The position numbers were made by a program, and so were the translations under genes. The notes beneath the pieces were generated by a model. The model was given only the letters and a program-made list of their open reading frames with translations, had not been told where the DNA came from and made no database searches. Of a stretch of 43,017 nt of DNA, positions 16,250-24,718 are shown one piece after another; positions within the stretch are counted from its first letter, which is position 1; each line of letters starts with the position of its first letter. Location of the stretch: positions 1 through 43,017 of the forward strand of contig VFZU01000043.1 in NCBI GenBank assembly GCA_016870995.1. Reading direction: 5' to 3'. The stretch is from Acidobacteriota bacterium (lineage in GTDB: Bacteria; Acidobacteriota; Terriglobia; Bryobacterales; Bryobacteraceae).

Positions 16250-18190
16250 TTAGTAGTTGTAGATGAAGTCGACCTTGTTATAGAGAGACCAGAGCAGGTT
16301 CTCTCCCCGTTGCGTGCGCGTGGTGCCGGAGGTGCCGCGCAGGGTTGCGATGGCGATGTCGGCTTCGGCCTGGGAGGGGTAGCGAGAGAGCACGGTGAGG
16401 TAAAGCTGATTCACCAGTTGCGTGTCGGCCATGTTGATGAAGCGGTTCAGCAGGCTCTGCTGGCCGCCGGTGTTGCTCGAGCGGATGCGCGTCATGACGA
16501 AGGCGTCGTTCATCAGGCTGAGGGCCTGGATGGCCGAGCCGTCAGACTTACGATCATCATCGAGACGATTGCCGCGGGTGAAGCTGTTGAGGAAGTCGCG
16601 GGCCGCGCCGTTTCCGTCAGGCTGATTGCCTGTTTCGGGCAGTTGCATCGCGAAACGAACGGGCCGTGTATCGCGATTGGTGTAGAGCGGCCCTGAGGGT
16701 TCGAGGATGTTGTAGGTGGGAAGGATGTTGCTGGTGGTCGACATCGCATCATGGATCTCTTCGGCCATCAGGCGGCGGACCAACTTGCGGGCGAAGGTTG
16801 ATTCATAGGTGGGGTTCCATTCGCCCGCGTAACGAGAGCTGAGCTGGTAGGTTTCGGAGTTCACAATGGTCCGCATCAGCCATTTGAGGTCATAATTATT
16901 GGCGCGGAATTGATCCGCGAGAGTGTTGAGCAGCGCCGGGTGGGAGGGCTGCAGGGCCCAGGTGCCGCTAGGCGGATTGTCAGGATCGAGGCGGGCGGGA
17001 TCGAACTGATCGAGAGGCTCGACCAGACCGCGGCCCATGAGTGCGGCCCACATGTAGTTGACTGTGGCGCGGGCGAACTGAAAGTCGTTGGTAACGAAGC
17101 GGGCCAGGGCATCGCGATAGTTCTCGCCATTGTTGGGGCGCTGGCCGGTGAACATGTAGCGGGGCGGGGCCGTTGCGCCAAGGCCGTCGATGGGCTGGCG
17201 CGCCGGACGGTTGCCCGTCGTGGTGTTGAGGCCGTAATCCGTGCGACCCACGTCGTTGAGGGCGTAATAGCGCAGGTTGGGGTTGGTCTGCGGATCCGGC
17301 CGGATGGCGGCGAAGCTGGTGCGCGAGAAGAACGAAGCCGTACCCCAGGCGTCGCTGCGCTTGGCGTTGCGACCCCAGAGGCTCAACTCTTCGAGGTGGC
17401 CGCGGCCATTGTGGCACAAGACGCAATTGACGTGGCCCATCCCGAGGAACGCGGCATTTACGTCGGCGGCCATTTGATCGTAGTCGTCTTGATTCGGGCC
17501 GCCGTTGGTGTCGCTGCCGATCAGGAAGTTCGCGGTGCCATCTTCGAAGGAGTTGCGGGACTTAGAGGCGATCAACTCGGTGGCCATGACATTGTAGGGC
17601 TTGTTCGCTTCTAGAGAGGCCTTGATCCAACGGTAAAAGGCGTTGCGGCCCGCGTTGAAACGCGGAGTGACATCGGAGTTTTGCGTGTTGCGATAGAGAT
17701 CGCCAAAGTACATGGTCCACTTGTCGACATACTCGGGGGAATTGAGCAGACGGTCGACGAGTTCGGCGCGCTTGTTGGGGGATTGGCCGCTGGTGAACTG
17801 AATCAGGGCGTCATAGGATGGGACGCGGCCGGTCAGATCGAGAGTCACGCGGCGGGCGAATTCGAAGTCGTTCGTCTTTTCGGCGGGCGCGATGCCACGC
17901 TTCTGGAGTTCACCAAAGACAGCAATGTCGATTGGTGAGTCTGAAACCTGATCCTGCAACTGCTTGGTGCGGGTACCGGCCGGGACCAATCTAAGCTTGG
18001 TGACCTCTTCGGTAAGATTGCCGCGCCAATAGCGATCACGAGCCTCGCGGCTGTATTTTTCGCGATCCCCACTGAAAAAGTTACATTCTGAATGATTCTC
18101 AAGGTCTACCGGATCCTGATCCTGAGCACCTAAGAAAACCACTAATGTGCCTGCTGCCAAAACTAAAGCAAAACGCTGTGGCTGGTTCAT
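16250..18190 (-). CDS. DUF1549/DUF1553 domain exported protein
   Basis: A ~646-residue protein starting with a signal peptide (MNQPQRFALVLAAGTLVVFLGA). The DUF1549 part (PIDIAVFGELQKRGIAPA…RRVTLDLTGRVPSYD…RLLNSPEYVDKW) spans about residues 85-300. The DUF1553 part (RYMFTGQ…FARATVNYMWAALMGRGLVEPLDQFD…LKWLMRTIVNSETYQLSSRY) follows to the C-terminus. A CVLCH sequence in the first half fits a haem-c attachment site (CXXCH), so electron transfer is possible. The start at 18190 has a GGGGATA-like ribosome site; an upstream in-frame start exists at 18238. It is the first gene of an operon with DUF1501 and divergent from the helicase gene. Confidence 0.88.
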   Translation of the reverse strand: MNQPQRFALVLAAGTLVVFLGAQDQDPVDLENHSECNFFSGDREKYSREARDRYWRGNLTEEVTKLRLVPAGTRTKQLQDQVSDSPIDIAVFGELQKRGIAPAEKTNDFEFARRVTLDLTGRVPSYDALIQFTSGQSPNKRAELVDRLLNSPEYVDKWTMYFGDLYRNTQNSDVTPRFNAGRNAFYRWIKASLEANKPYNVMATELIASKSRNSFEDGTANFLIGSDTNGGPNQDDYDQMAADVNAAFLGMGHVNCVLCHNGRGHLEELSLWGRNAKRSDAWGTASFFSRTSFAAIRPDPQTNPNLRYYALNDVGRTDYGLNTTTGNRPARQPIDGLGATAPPRYMFTGQRPNNGENYRDALARFVTNDFQFARATVNYMWAALMGRGLVEPLDQFDPARLDPDNPPSGTWALQPSHPALLNTLADQFRANNYDLKWLMRTIVNSETYQLSSRYAGEWNPTYESTFARKLVRRLMAEEIHDAMSTTSNILPTYNILEPSGPLYTNRDTRPVRFAMQLPETGNQPDGNGAARDFLNSFTRGNRLDDDRKSDGSAIQALSLMNDAFVMTRIRSSNTGGQQSLLNRFINMADTQLVNQLYLTVLSRYPSQAEADIAIATLRGTSGTTRTQRGENLLWSLYNKVDFIYNY

Positions 18191-18240
18191 AATATATCCC
18201 CGTGATGAGATTAACCCAAGTCTGGGAAGAAGTTGCACCG

Positions 18241-18271
18241 CCTAAGGTGATTTCTAGTACTACCTAAGGTG
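18241..18271. promoter_or_regulatory. paired 9-bp direct repeats in a divergent intergenic region
   Basis: CCTAAGGTG occurs at 18241-18249 and 18263-18271, exactly 22 bases apart, about two helical turns. It lies between the divergent DUF1549/DUF1553 and helicase genes, which fits a binding site for a dimeric or cooperative regulator. No regulator is known from the sequence. Confidence 0.4.
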
Positions 18272-18293
18272 TGGCTGAGAGCGACAATAAGGT

Positions 18294-20216
18294 TTGGCTT
18301 CTTCGGTACGGGATTTCTTCTCACAACGGGGCGTCCTTTCAGAGGTTCATCCGAAATTCGAATTTCGCGAGGGACAGATGGAAATGGCGCGGGCGGTGGA
18401 GGCTGCGCTGGTGGAGAAGCGCCACCTGATCGTCGAGGCGGGTACGGGGACCGGCAAGACGATGGCCTATCTGATCCCGGCCATTCTGAGCAACAAACGG
18501 GTAATTGTGTCGACGGGCACGAAGAACCTGCAAGAGCAATTGTTCTTCAAAGACATCCCGATGGTGGAGAAGGCGTTTGGGCGGCCGCTGAAGGTGACCT
18601 ACATGAAGGGCCGCGCCAATTATGTCTGCCGGCAGAAGGTGGATGAGGCGGCGCGAGCGGAAACGGCCTGGCTGAGCGGAATGGAGGAAGTGACCGACTT
18701 CCGCATCATTCGCGACTGGATGCCGGAAACGGAAATGGGCGACCGGAGCGAATTGAAGAACCTGCCGGAAGCCTCGCCGGTATGGATGAAGCTGGACGCC
18801 CGTCGCGAGCGATGCACAGGGCAGAAGTGCGGCCATTTTGAGAATTGCTTTGTGACTTCGATGATGCGGCGGGCCGCCGACTCGGACATCATCATCGTGA
18901 ACCATCATCTGTTCTTCGCGGATCTGGCCGTGAAGCAGGAGGATTTTGGGGGAATCATCCCGAGATACGATGCGGTGGTTTTCGATGAGGCGCATGAGAT
19001 TGAGGACATTGCGGGGCAGTACTTCGGCTCATCCGTTTCGAATCTGCAAATGCAGGAGCTGACCCGGGACATATTGGACTTGTCGCGGCGCAAAGAGTTT
19101 CACACGAACTCGTTTGAGGATCTGGTGCGTGGCGCGGTGGCGGCCGGGGAGCGGTTCTTCGGATTGTTCGGCGAGGTGGAGGGGCGGTCGAGCTTTCAAC
19201 AGCATGACGCGTTTTTGACACAGTTCGGGGAGCAGTACGCCGGGGTGGTGGCGGCGCTGGAGATGCTGGCGACACAGTTGCAGCTAGTGGAAGGAGCAGT
19301 GGACGAGACGATCCCGCTGCACCGGCGGGCGAAGGCGATGCAGGAGGGGTTGAAGTTCTTCCTCGAATCGAAGGATCCGCGATTTGTGTTTTGGGTGGAG
19401 AAGCGAGGACGGGGGACTTTCCTGCAGGCAACACCGATCGATGTGTCGACGATCCTGAGTGAGAAGTTGTTCGAAGAAGTGCCTTCAACGATTCTGACTT
19501 CGGCGACGCTCGCGGTATCGGGAGACTTCGAGTTTCTCAAGAAGAGGCTGGGCTTGCCGGCGGCGAGGACGCTGGTGGTTGATTCGCCGTTCGATTACCC
19601 GCAGCAGGCATTGTTGTACGTCCCGCTGCATCTGCCTGACCCGCGCAACATCGCGTTTACACAGAAGGCATCGCTTGAGATCGTGAGGCTGTTGCGCATT
19701 ACCGAAGGGCGCGCGTTTTGCCTGTTTACGAGCTATCAGCAGATGAAGGCGGTTTATGAGCGGGTCGTAATGGAGATTCCCTACACGGTGCTGTTGCAGG
19801 GGGCGAAGCCGAGAAACGCGTTGCTCGACGAGTTCCGGTCGACGGCGAATGCGGTGTTGTTCGCGACGAGTTCGTTTTGGCAAGGCGTGGATGTGCAGGG
19901 CGATCAGTTGTCGTGCGTGATCATCGACAAGCTGCCGTTTGCGGTGCCGTCGGACCCGGTGGTACAGGCACGCTCGAAGCAGATCGAAGATAGCGGGGGC
20001 AAGCCGTTCTTTGACTATCAGGTGCCGCAAGCGGCCATTGCGCTCAAGCAGGGGTTTGGCCGGTTGATCCGCTCAAAGATGGACCGGGGGGTGTTGGTGC
20101 TGCTCGATACGCGCGTGGTGAACCAGCGCTATGGGCAGGTGTTTTTCGATTCGCTGCCGGAGTATGGGTTTACGACGGAGATCGACGCTGTGCGCGAGTT
20201 CTTCAACCCGGCCTAG
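18294..20216 (+). CDS. ATP-dependent DNA helicase, DinG/XPD family
   Basis: A 640-residue superfamily-2 helicase. Walker A (AGTGTGKT) is at residues 49-56 and the DEAH box at 231-234. Four cysteines fit the iron-sulfur cluster of XPD/DinG proteins: C112, C174, C179 and C185. C-terminal motifs include FCLFTSYQQM, FATSSFWQGVDVQG and the motif VI segment QGFGRLIRS. Members unwind DNA 5'-3' at repair intermediates, R-loops or stalled forks. The TTG at 18294 is used because an in-frame stop lies just upstream (18276) and later ATGs would cut the conserved N-terminal region. The overall order fits DinG/YoaA without the exonuclease domain of Gram-positive DinG. Confidence 0.88.
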   Translation: MASSVRDFFSQRGVLSEVHPKFEFREGQMEMARAVEAALVEKRHLIVEAGTGTGKTMAYLIPAILSNKRVIVSTGTKNLQEQLFFKDIPMVEKAFGRPLKVTYMKGRANYVCRQKVDEAARAETAWLSGMEEVTDFRIIRDWMPETEMGDRSELKNLPEASPVWMKLDARRERCTGQKCGHFENCFVTSMMRRAADSDIIIVNHHLFFADLAVKQEDFGGIIPRYDAVVFDEAHEIEDIAGQYFGSSVSNLQMQELTRDILDLSRRKEFHTNSFEDLVRGAVAAGERFFGLFGEVEGRSSFQQHDAFLTQFGEQYAGVVAALEMLATQLQLVEGAVDETIPLHRRAKAMQEGLKFFLESKDPRFVFWVEKRGRGTFLQATPIDVSTILSEKLFEEVPSTILTSATLAVSGDFEFLKKRLGLPAARTLVVDSPFDYPQQALLYVPLHLPDPRNIAFTQKASLEIVRLLRITEGRAFCLFTSYQQMKAVYERVVMEIPYTVLLQGAKPRNALLDEFRSTANAVLFATSSFWQGVDVQGDQLSCVIIDKLPFAVPSDPVVQARSKQIEDSGGKPFFDYQVPQAAIALKQGFGRLIRSKMDRGVLVLLDTRVVNQRYGQVFFDSLPEYGFTTEIDAVREFFNPA

Positions 20217-20794
20217 AGCCTGGCGATGAAGAGAGCGAAGGTGAGAAACCCGGCGGCGAGGGCGACCCAACCCCATTTGCGCGTGCTTGGGATGCGCCAC
20301 CACATGATGAGGCCGGTGAGGACCCAGAGCAGCATACCAACTGAGGTGAGATCGACGAGGACGGCCCAGGCGTCGCTGACGCCGCCTTGTTCGAAGCCAC
20401 CCTTGGCGTGCATGCCGGTGAGGAAATGGTCCCAACGGAAGCGGCGTTTCTCGACCAGGATGCGACGTTCGTCTAGGAAGCACTTGACTTGCATGGATTG
20501 CCAGAACGTGTAGATGTAGACATCGATGCGATTGGGGCCCTGGCGGTAGGCACCGTAGTTGCCGCTAAGGTTCGTGTCCTTGACGATTTGGTCGCCGAAG
20601 GCTTTGAGGTCTTCGGTTGGGGGCATCGCGTAATTGAGGCGCTCTTCGACTTTGGTGTACAAGGGAAGTTTTTTGGCTTTGTCAAGCTCTTCGAAGTATT
20701 GGCCGTGACTGAAGGGGATCGAGCTGATGCCGTAGAGCAGGAACCAGGGCAGCAGGAAGAGAGCGAGATAGAGGTGGGTGCGGCGATTGATCAC
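20213..20794 (-). CDS. PepSY-associated membrane protein (second of a tandem pair)
   Basis: A 193-residue protein with an N-terminal helix after RRTHLYLALFLLPWFLLYG, a soluble middle part and one or two C-terminal helices (VLVDLTSVGMLLWVLTGLIMWW, then a final helix). Similar layouts occur in PepSY_TM proteins, in which the periplasmic part may bind or inhibit a partner or take part in iron reduction or uptake. The GTG start at 20794 is chosen because GAGGG lies about five bases upstream and it overlaps the previous stop by four bases (GTGA). It is a clear paralogue of its upstream neighbour. The end overlaps the helicase stop by a few bases, convergent. Confidence 0.7.
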   Translation of the reverse strand: MINRRTHLYLALFLLPWFLLYGISSIPFSHGQYFEELDKAKKLPLYTKVEERLNYAMPPTEDLKAFGDQIVKDTNLSGNYGAYRQGPNRIDVYIYTFWQSMQVKCFLDERRILVEKRRFRWDHFLTGMHAKGGFEQGGVSDAWAVLVDLTSVGMLLWVLTGLIMWWRIPSTRKWGWVALAAGFLTFALFIARL

Positions 20795-21390
20795 AGAACC
20801 CTCAGGAAGTAAGTGAACAGACCGATTCCGGCGGCCAGGACGACCGCGCCCAGGATGCGGGTGCTCTTGAGCTCCCACCAGAGCCAGAGACCGGACAGCG
20901 ACCAGAACAGCACACCAGCGATGAAGAGGTCGACGGAGAAAGCCCAGGCGTCGTCGAGGAGGTAGGGGTGTTGAAAGCCGCGGCGGCGGTGCATGGTTTC
21001 GAGCCAGGCGGTGGTGCTGACGAGTTGGCGTTCGATTTTGAGATCGAACGTGGCTGGCGTGAAGGTGATGCGGAGCGGGGCTGTGGCCGCTTGGCGTTGG
21101 ATCTGGATCAGCCCATCGCTAGTTTGGGTGACGCGATGTGCACCGTCGAGCTCGAGGCTGATGAGAAGCTGCGCGGCGATTTCTTTGGCCTTGGCGGATG
21201 GGGGGAAGATGCCGTTATAGGTGCGCTGGCTGACGAGCTCCCAGGAGGGCGGGGTGGCGGGGCGGGCTTTGTGATTCATGACCAGCGTCGAGAGCGCATA
21301 GAGCAGAACCCAGGGGGTGAGAAATAGAGCCAGGTAAAGGTGGGCGCGACGGGTGAGCTTAGACCATGACGGGGCGGGCACTGAACTCAT
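20791..21390 (-). CDS. PepSY-associated membrane protein (first of a tandem pair)
   Basis: A 199-residue membrane protein: basic N-terminus, helix in RRAHLYLALFLTPWVLLYALS, soluble part with two-stranded patterns (RVTQTSDGLIQIQRQ, LRITFTPATFDLKIERQ), an ETMHRRRGF motif and C-terminal helices (VDLFIAGVLFWSLSGLWLWW). The same series of landmarks (RRxHLYLALF, MH near residue 130, DAWA, LSGLWLWW-like) recurs in the next gene, so the pair arose by duplication. PepSY_TM-like proteins are often linked to iron uptake, but no siderophore receptor gene is seen here, so the role stays open. Confidence 0.7.
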   Translation of the reverse strand: MSSVPAPSWSKLTRRAHLYLALFLTPWVLLYALSTLVMNHKARPATPPSWELVSQRTYNGIFPPSAKAKEIAAQLLISLELDGAHRVTQTSDGLIQIQRQAATAPLRITFTPATFDLKIERQLVSTTAWLETMHRRRGFQHPYLLDDAWAFSVDLFIAGVLFWSLSGLWLWWELKSTRILGAVVLAAGIGLFTYFLRVL

Positions 21391-21452
21391 TGTAGTTGTA
21401 GGGTGTCTCGATTGATGCTTTGGCGATATCCTGAAGATGGAAGCGATTTGTC

Positions 21453-21824
21453 GTGTACGAAGTAACTGTGGAACAGCCGTTCTCTGCGGCGCATTATTTG
21501 AAGGACTACCCGGGCAAGTGCGCGAATGTGCACGGGCACAATTATCGGGTTCAAGTGACGGTGGAGGGGGAGGATCTGGATCAACTCGGGATGGTTGTCG
21601 AGTTTGAGGTGATCAAGCAGGCACTGAAGCCGTGGATGGACAAGTTCGACCACGGATTTTTGAATGAGATCCCGCCTTTTGACATGGTGAACCCGAGCGC
21701 GGAAAACCTGGCGAAGTTCTTTTATGACGAAGTCGCGCGGGCGATTGGGGAATCGACCGCGCGAGTGTGTTGTGTTCGAGTTTTTGAAACCGAGAAGTGC
21801 TCAGCCGCTTACCGGCCGAAGTAA
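21453..21824 (+). CDS. queD: 6-carboxy-5,6,7,8-tetrahydropterin synthase / PTPS family
   Basis: A 123-residue enzyme of the 6-pyruvoyl-tetrahydropterin synthase family. In bacteria it usually makes 6-carboxytetrahydropterin from dihydroneopterin triphosphate for queuosine and other deazapurines. Zinc ligands H14 (FSAAHYL), H27 and H29 (NVHGHNY) are present, with catalytic C23 four residues before H27. EFEVIKQ and FETEKCSAAY supply the other conserved parts. Length fits the family. The GTG start at 21453 has GGAAG nine bases upstream. The 3' end overlaps the convergent ferredoxin gene by 16 bases. Other queuosine genes (queC, queE, queF) are not in the window, so the pathway assignment rests on family alone. 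Confidence 0.88.
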   Translation: MYEVTVEQPFSAAHYLKDYPGKCANVHGHNYRVQVTVEGEDLDQLGMVVEFEVIKQALKPWMDKFDHGFLNEIPPFDMVNPSAENLAKFFYDEVARAIGESTARVCCVRVFETEKCSAAYRPK

Positions 21825-22069
21825 GTCGCGTTTTCCTGGGTGAAGTTGGCCCATTTTTCCGGCAGATCGTCGAGAGCGAAGATTGCCGAAACCGGGCAGA
21901 CCGGAACGCAAGCGCCACAATCAATACATTCCACTGGATCGATGTAGAGCATTTTTTCGCCTTCGAACTTTTCGGAGTCCTTCTTCGGGTGGATGCAATC
22001 CACCGGGCAGGCATCCACACATGCGGTGTCTTTTGTCCCAATGCAGGGCTCTGCAATTACGTACGCCAT
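21809..22069 (-). CDS. fdxA: 7Fe ferredoxin (3Fe-4S/4Fe-4S)
   Basis: An 86-residue low-potential electron carrier. The N-terminal half shows C9, C17 and C21 in the spacing of a 3Fe-4S site (CX7CX3CP), with a further Cys at 25. The second half has ECIDCGACVPVCP, a complete 4Fe-4S motif. The opening MAYVIAEPC and the acidic C-terminal tail after DDLPEKW closely follow FdxA-type bacterial ferredoxins. It is cytoplasmic, with no signal peptide. Its end overlaps the end of queD, convergent. The partner enzyme is not evident from the neighbourhood. Confidence 0.88.
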   Translation of the reverse strand: MAYVIAEPCIGTKDTACVDACPVDCIHPKKDSEKFEGEKMLYIDPVECIDCGACVPVCPVSAIFALDDLPEKWANFTQENATYFGR

Positions 22070-22097
22070 TACGCTTTTAGATTAACATGAGCCGGGG

Positions 22098-23084
22098 TTA
22101 GAGCCATTTTCGGAGGAAGGGCCAGACGAGGCTCCCGCGGAACTCGTGGCCGCCGTCGAACTCTTCAAAAACAAACTTGTCTTTTTCGTTCAGCTTCTCG
22201 TAGACGAGGCTGACCCGGCGGGAGGCTTGTCGGCTTTGATCAATCGGGATCAATTTGTCATGAATTCCACTTTGAACCTGTAGAGGCCGAGGGGCGATGA
22301 GCGAGGCGACATCGGCGGGGTTCATGTCGAAGAGGCGGCCGGCTGTCTTGCCATCGGTGATGGCAGGTTCGTCGGGAAAGCTGCAACTGGCGACGACGAC
22401 TTTGATACGTGGGTCGAGCGAGGCGGTATAGAGCGAATAGAAGCCTCCATAGCTGAGGCCGATCATGGCGACGCGTTGCGGATCGATCTCGGGGCGCTTG
22501 AGGAGTTCGTCGAGAACGAGCGAGACCTTTTGCACTTCGATCGAAGCGAGGCTGGTGCCTGAGGCACGGAATCTCTCGTCGAGCAGCTTGCGGACTTCGG
22601 CCGGGATGATGGTACCCGCGTCGCGATCGCCGAACGGGTACATGACGCTGTGCGGAGCATAGACGGCGTAGCCTTCACTCACCGCGCCGCGGACCTGATC
22701 TTTGTAGTTGGTGCCGCCGTTGAAGGTGGCCATCTCGGGGAAGCCGCCGCCACCGTGCTTGGAGATGACGAGGGGCGTGCGGCGAGCAGCGAGCTTTTTG
22801 GGCACGATGTAGAGGCCGTAGGCATCGAGGTTGTTCGCGACGGGAAGGAAGGTGCGGTAGTAGGTGGCAACGGTGTCTTCGCCGGATTTGACCAGGCGCA
22901 GGGGGCCGCGTGCTTTGAGTTTCGATTGAGGGTGGCCGATGCGGCGCTCGAGCAGGAGGCGATCGGCGTAGAGGTTCATCTGCGTGTACAGCATTTCACG
23001 CAAGGGCAGAGTGTCGCGGAGCTTCTCTTCATAGAGTTCCTGCGCGAACATCAACCAGAGGAGCAGGGCGCGGGTTACGATCAT
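22098..23084 (-). CDS. secreted alpha/beta hydrolase (acetylxylan esterase/dienelactone hydrolase-like)
   Basis: A 328-residue alpha/beta hydrolase. The nucleophile elbow is GLSYGG, a probable oxyanion segment is ISKHGGGGFPE, and the late HDKLIP and GGHEF segments supply the likely Asp and His of the triad. The first 17 residues (MIVTRALLLWLMFAQ) look like a short signal peptide, so it may act on a polymer or ester outside the cytoplasm. The start at 23084 is chosen for this signal; three more in-frame codons lie upstream to 23093. The start codon is only 14 bases from that of the divergent asparaginase. Substrate not identified. Confidence 0.78.
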   Translation of the reverse strand: MIVTRALLLWLMFAQELYEEKLRDTLPLREMLYTQMNLYADRLLLERRIGHPQSKLKARGPLRLVKSGEDTVATYYRTFLPVANNLDAYGLYIVPKKLAARRTPLVISKHGGGGFPEMATFNGGTNYKDQVRGAVSEGYAVYAPHSVMYPFGDRDAGTIIPAEVRKLLDERFRASGTSLASIEVQKVSLVLDELLKRPEIDPQRVAMIGLSYGGFYSLYTASLDPRIKVVVASCSFPDEPAITDGKTAGRLFDMNPADVASLIAPRPLQVQSGIHDKLIPIDQSRQASRRVSLVYEKLNEKDKFVFEEFDGGHEFRGSLVWPFLRKWL

Positions 23085-23098
23085 TGCATCCACGATAT

Positions 23099-24085
23099 AT
23101 GAACACGGTGATCTTCTTCTTTACGGGTGGCACGATTTCGATGAAGCACGATGCGGTGCGAGGGGGCGCTGTGCCGGCATTATCGGGGGAAGAGATCCTG
23201 GCGCATGATCCGGAGTTGAAGCGGCTGGGCGATGTGGAGGTGGTGAACTTTTCGCGGCTGGCCGGGCCGCAAGTGACACCGAAGCATATGTGGGATTTGA
23301 GCGAGCAGATCCGCGTGCAGCTCGAGAGGCCGGAGGTATGCGGCGCAGTGGTGACGCATGGCACAGACACGCTAGAGGAGACGGCGTTCTTTCTCGACCT
23401 GCGGCACGGTTCTCCGAAGCCAGTGATTGTGATTGGTGCGATGCGGAATGCTTCGGAGCTTTCTTATGACGGGCCGGCGAATGTGCGTGCGGCGATGCGT
23501 GTGGCGATGGACGAAAGCTCACGGGGGCAGGGCGTGTTTGTGATGTTGAACGAGACGATTCATGCCGCGGCCTATGCGACGAAGATGGACACGCAGGCGA
23601 TTGAGACATTTCAATCGCCAGTGTTCGGGCCGCTGGGGATTGTAGATCAGGACCGTGTGTTTTTTGCGCGAGTGTTGAAGTTCAGGCAGACGATCGAGAC
23701 GACGCGGGTGGAGGAGCGGGTGGACCTGTTTCAGATGTACGCGGGGGCCGATGGGCGTTTCATTGATGCCGCGCGCGAGCAGGGAGCGCGGGGGATTGTG
23801 ATCGAAGGGACGGGCCGTGGCAACGTGCCGCCGATGACCCTCGATGCGATTCAGCGCGCGATCGATGCCGGGCTGCCGGTGTTGATCGCCACGCGCTGTG
23901 CTCAAGGGCGGGTGCTCGATACGTATGCCTACGAGGGATCGGGCCGCGACTTGCGCAATCGCGGAGTGATCTTCGCCGGAAATCTAACCGGGCCGAAGGC
24001 GCGGATCCTGTTGATGCTGGCGTTGGGAATTACGAGGGATCCGAAGGCGCTGCGCCAGTTGATTGAGGCGGGTCAATACTTTTGA
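23099..24085 (+). CDS. asparaginase family protein
   Basis: A 328-residue member of the L-asparaginase (type I/II) family, expected to hydrolyse asparagine to aspartate and ammonia. The two active-site motifs are complete: FTGGTISM at residues 8-15 with the nucleophile Thr, and VVTHGTDTLEETA near residue 85 with the Thr-Asp-Lys-type relay. There is no signal peptide, so it is cytoplasmic. A later start would remove the TGGTI motif, fixing the start at 23099 or just before (23084 is open). GTGRGNVP and CAQGRVLDTYAYEGSG near the C-terminus also fit. The 3' end overlaps a small convergent gene. Preference for asparagine versus glutamine is not decided. Confidence 0.88.
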   Translation: MNTVIFFFTGGTISMKHDAVRGGAVPALSGEEILAHDPELKRLGDVEVVNFSRLAGPQVTPKHMWDLSEQIRVQLERPEVCGAVVTHGTDTLEETAFFLDLRHGSPKPVIVIGAMRNASELSYDGPANVRAAMRVAMDESSRGQGVFVMLNETIHAAAYATKMDTQAIETFQSPVFGPLGIVDQDRVFFARVLKFRQTIETTRVEERVDLFQMYAGADGRFIDAAREQGARGIVIEGTGRGNVPPMTLDAIQRAIDAGLPVLIATRCAQGRVLDTYAYEGSGRDLRNRGVIFAGNLTGPKARILLMLALGITRDPKALRQLIEAGQYF

Positions 24086-24230
24086 AGCCGGGGCAGTAGA
24101 AGACTGGGAGGCGCGGGTATTTGGGAAAGCGGGGATCTTCTTTCGACAGGCCGCAGTAATGAAAGATGCTGCCGCGATCGTTGGTGATGCGCCGTGTCCA
24201 GGAACAGTTGCTGCACAATCCGGGGTTCAT
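24030..24230 (-). CDS. small four-cysteine protein, probable zinc ribbon
   Basis: A 66-residue protein with C6, C9 (CSNC), C27 (HYCGL) and one more Cys in VFYCPGF, a spacing that suits one zinc site. The core (CSWTRRITNDRGSIFHYC…RFPKYPRLPV) has the even conserved-looking texture of a real small protein, and I believe similar short proteins occur in acidobacteria, though no function is known to me. Its C-terminal 18 codons overlap the end of the asparaginase gene in the opposite direction. The start is close to the divergent lipoprotein gene. Confidence 0.65.
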   Translation of the reverse strand: MNPGLCSNCSWTRRITNDRGSIFHYCGLSKEDPRFPKYPRLPVFYCPGFKSIDPPQSTGAAPSDPS

Positions 24231-24253
24231 TTCCTTCTGTTATGATCGCCCCG

Positions 24254-24718
24254 ATGAGACCCCTTTTGGTGATCGCAATGCTTGTCGGCCTGATGTCTTG
24301 CGGGAGTGCTCCGCCGCCGATGGCGGAGAAGCCGAAGTTGCCGGACCTGCCGAAGCCGATCGCAGAAGATGTGCGCTTCCCTTCACTGAATCGCAAGTCG
24401 ATCACCGTGGTGGACACGCAACTGTTGGGAGTGCCGTATCTCGGCGGCGGCAACCTGGCTGAATACGACACGGGCAAGTTGAAGTACAAGCTGCTGCTGA
24501 TCCGCTGCCGTACGGCGACGCAGGCGGGGCTGTACATTTTCGACATCAAGAATCAGATGCGCGAGCCGAAGTTTGTGGCGAGCTATGGCGGCTATTACGA
24601 GCCGGCGTCGCAGTTGTTTGTCTTTGCCAAGGGCAGCTACATCGGCGGCATCTCGGGGTTGAGCGAAGAAGACTCGATTCAGACCGGCAAAGAGTTTGCG
24701 GCGAGGATCCCGTATTAA
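24254..24718 (+). CDS. small lipoprotein of unknown function
   Basis: A ~154-residue protein with a lipoprotein signal: MRPLLVIAMLVGLMSCGS, with the lipobox LMSC and the acylated Cys near residue 16. Thereafter comes a Pro-rich linker (APPPMAEKPKLPDLPKP) and a small beta-rich domain (…YKLLLIRCRTATQAGLYIFDIKNQ…KFVASYGGYYEP…LFVFAKGSYIGGISG). I do not recognise the family. An in-frame ATG at 24242 is an alternative start. No Shine-Dalgarno is visible. Its stop overlaps the stop of the convergent SnoaL-like gene in the shared TTAA. Confidence 0.65.
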   Translation: MRPLLVIAMLVGLMSCGSAPPPMAEKPKLPDLPKPIAEDVRFPSLNRKSITVVDTQLLGVPYLGGGNLAEYDTGKLKYKLLLIRCRTATQAGLYIFDIKNQMREPKFVASYGGYYEPASQLFVFAKGSYIGGISGLSEEDSIQTGKEFAARIPY

